From assembly GCA_919901705.1 (NCBI GenBank), contig CAKKPR010000079.1, positions 1 to 5,616 on the forward strand: a DNA stretch of 5,616 nucleotides, read 5' to 3'. Position numbers and translations under genes: made by a program. This document shows, one piece after another, positions 4,050-5,616 of the stretch. This stretch comes from Thermodesulfovibrionales bacterium (GTDB lineage: Bacteria; Nitrospirota; Thermodesulfovibrionia; Thermodesulfovibrionales; UBA1546). Position 1 is the stretch's first letter. The number at the start of each line of letters is the position of its first letter. A model generated the notes under the pieces. It was given only the letters and a program-made list of their open reading frames with translations, was not told where the DNA came from and did no database searches.

Positions 4050-5507
4050 ATGATTGACATAAAACTTTTAAGAGAAAATCCTGAAAAGATTATAGATGCG
4101 CTCCAAAAAAGGGGCGTTTATGGTAGTCCCAAAAATAGCGAAGAAATCACAGCGATGCCATATAAGCAATTAGAAGGAATGTTAGATATTGAGCAATTGC
4201 TTAAATTGGAAGGGGAGAGAAGAACTCGGATAAAAGAAGCCGATGAACTCAAGAATAGAAGGAATGTAGTTTCTGAGGAAATCGGGAAACTTAAACAGAA
4301 AAAACAAGACGCTGCCGGACTTATAGCTGAGATGAAAGGGGTTTCTGAAAAAATTAAAGAACTCGATGAGAGGCTGAAAAAAATAGAAGAGGATGAGAAT
4401 AACTTCCTTCTAATTATTCCAAATATCCCTCATGAATCTGTGCCTGTTGGTAAAGATGAGGCAGAAAACATCAAGACAAGAAAATGGGGGGAACCCGGAC
4501 AGTTCGACTTCCCTCCGCTTAACCACTGGGATATTGGTGAGATGCTCGGAATTATTGATTTTGACAGGGCGGCAAAGATTGCAGGCGCAAGGTTTTCTTT
4601 GATGAAAGGCATGGGAGCAAGGCTTGAAAGGGCCTTGATGAATTTCATGCTTGATACAAACACATCAAAAGGCTACAAAGAAATATTCCCGCCCATACTG
4701 GTGAATAAAGAATCCATGACAGGAACAGGACAGCTTCCGAAGTTCGAATCAGAACTTTTTAAAATAGGGTTCACTAAGGATACAATAGATTTTCTTAAAA
4801 CCAAATTTATTACAGTTCAAAAAAATGAATACGAAACTATGATAGACGGTAAAAAAAAGAAGGAATGGATTCATATTGAAGCTGAGTTGAATCGTATGTT
4901 GGGAAATGAGCTTTATCTTATCCCGACTGCTGAAGTCCCAGTCACAAATATCCACAGGGACGAGATTCTGAATGAAGCTGACCTGCCGATTTACTACACT
5001 GCCTACACTCCATGTTTTAGGCGCGAGGCTGGTTCTTATGGAAAAGACACGAGGGGATTGATAAGACAGCACCAGTTCAACAAGGTCGAGATAGTAAAAT
5101 TTGTAAGACCTGAAAACTCTTATGAGGAACTCGAGAAACTCACCAGAGACGCTGAAGATATTTTACAAAGACTTGGCCTTCCATACAGGGTTATAACGCT
5201 CTGCACAGGAGACATGGGGTTCTCATCTGCCAAGACTTATGATATTGAGGTATGGCTGCCGGGCCAGGACAGGTACAGGGAAATCTCATCATGTTCTAAT
5301 TTTGAGGATTTCCAGGCAAGAAGAGCGAATATCAGATTCAGGCGTGAGGGCAAAAAAGGAACTGAGTTTGTGCATACACTAAACGGTTCTTCGCTTGCAA
5401 TCGGCAGGACAGTCGTGGCCATCCTCGAAAACTATCAGCAAAAAGACGGGAGTGTTTTAATCCCCGAGGCCTTAAGGCCGTATATGGGGGTGGAGCTGAT
5501 AAAATAG
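4050..5507 (+). CDS. serS: Seryl-tRNA synthetase with two in-frame insertions
   Basis: SerRS charges tRNA-Ser (and tRNA-Sec, where present) with serine in the cytoplasm. The start ATG has AGGAG 5 nt upstream. The N-terminal coiled-coil tRNA-binding arm spans about residues 54-117, after the family opening MIDIKLLRENPEKI. The class II core follows: the motif 1 region around LERALMNFM to IFPPIL (192-217), the serine-binding TAEVP (293-297), motif 2 FRREAGSYGKDTRGLIRQHQ (323-342), EISSCSNFEDFQARR (411-425) and motif 3 LNGSSLAIGRTVVAILENYQ (444-463). All are intact, so the enzyme should be active. At 485 residues it is about 60 longer than the usual 420-430. The excess lies in residues 24-43, between helix 1 and the coiled coil, and 240-285, between LPKFESELFK and LYLIPTAEVP. 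The second insertion is lysine-rich and encoded by A-rich DNA with A7 and A8 runs. The frame is continuous throughout. Confidence 0.97.
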   Translation: MIDIKLLRENPEKIIDALQKRGVYGSPKNSEEITAMPYKQLEGMLDIEQLLKLEGERRTRIKEADELKNRRNVVSEEIGKLKQKKQDAAGLIAEMKGVSEKIKELDERLKKIEEDENNFLLIIPNIPHESVPVGKDEAENIKTRKWGEPGQFDFPPLNHWDIGEMLGIIDFDRAAKIAGARFSLMKGMGARLERALMNFMLDTNTSKGYKEIFPPILVNKESMTGTGQLPKFESELFKIGFTKDTIDFLKTKFITVQKNEYETMIDGKKKKEWIHIEAELNRMLGNELYLIPTAEVPVTNIHRDEILNEADLPIYYTAYTPCFRREAGSYGKDTRGLIRQHQFNKVEIVKFVRPENSYEELEKLTRDAEDILQRLGLPYRVITLCTGDMGFSSAKTYDIEVWLPGQDRYREISSCSNFEDFQARRANIRFRREGKKGTEFVHTLNGSSLAIGRTVVAILENYQQKDGSVLIPEALRPYMGVELIK

Positions 5508-5616
5508 CCCCTACCTGTCAATCCCCCTTCATTTAATAAGACAGGACATAGCATTCTCTCTCATTCTCGCTTCGCTCCGAAGTATTTTGCCTCTTTATTC
5601 CTCTTAAATTCCCCCT
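5508..5616. other. Non-coding tail after serS
   Basis: No gene is recognised. It is pyrimidine-rich on the plus strand. A small hairpin CTTCG-CTC-CGAAG (5570-5582) is followed by TATTTT and might be a weak terminator for serS. A wider repeat, CCTGTC (5514-5519) with GACAGG (5540-5545), has a 20-nt loop and no T-run. Confidence 0.3.

Noticed and set aside
4819..4858. A7 and A8 runs in serS as a programmed frameshift site
   Set aside because: The reading frame is continuous through both and leads into the conserved catalytic motifs, so no shift is needed.
4430..5422. Three short minus-strand open frames inside serS
   Set aside because: serS is intact with all catalytic motifs, so these are shadows.
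5468..5479. Perfect 12-bp palindrome GGCCTTAAGGCC
   Set aside because: It lies inside conserved serS codons near the C terminus (PEALRPYMG), so coding constraint and chance explain it.
5514..5545. CCTGTC/GACAGG inverted repeat after serS as a terminator
   Set aside because: Only 6 bp of stem with a 20-nt loop and no T-run afterwards; it could easily arise by chance.

Overview
The window looks like chromosomal DNA of a moderately AT-rich Gram-negative bacterium. It carries a WaaE/KdtX-like sugar transferase typical of lipopolysaccharide core assembly, a DUF3108 protein with an export signal, and a short self-processing AdoMet decarboxylase of the SpeH type. This combination would suit an uncultivated Nitrospirota or deltaproteobacterial-type lineage, but that is an inference and no gene here fixes the taxonomy. 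Four of the seven protein genes appear to start at TTG, mostly behind clear ribosome binding sites.

Layout, left to right. (1) 1-739, plus strand: a small XRE helix-turn-helix protein, possibly cut at its 5' end by the window edge, overlaps by 11 bp a SecB-like chaperone. This is the arrangement of the antitoxin and chaperone arms of a toxin-antitoxin-chaperone (TAC) module. The toxin, if present, lies outside the window. (2) 740-941: a short spacer with a consensus extended -10 promoter, then tRNA-Leu(CAG) with an encoded CCA. (3) 979-1701, minus strand: hisA, standing alone without other his genes. (4) 1742-3285, plus strand: a DUF3108 envelope protein whose signal-peptide region contains a 7-bp tandem repeat, translationally coupled to a family 2 glycosyltransferase. 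(5) 3286-3414: twin short hairpins and a T-run that probably terminate that operon. (6) 3415-3840, minus strand: speD (AdoMet decarboxylase), with a recognisable sigma-70-type promoter and a leader hairpin. (7) 4050-5507, plus strand: serS, complete in all catalytic motifs but about 60 residues longer than usual because of two in-frame insertions. (8) 5508-5616: a non-coding tail.

Most genes are housekeeping: histidine, polyamine, tRNA charging and envelope functions. They do not form one pathway. The items most worth a second look are the candidate TAC pair, the two SerRS insertions, and the frame-sensitive heptanucleotide repeat in the DUF3108 gene. No CRISPR array, transposase, rRNA or replication origin is visible, and no gene-free stretch exceeds 200 bp.
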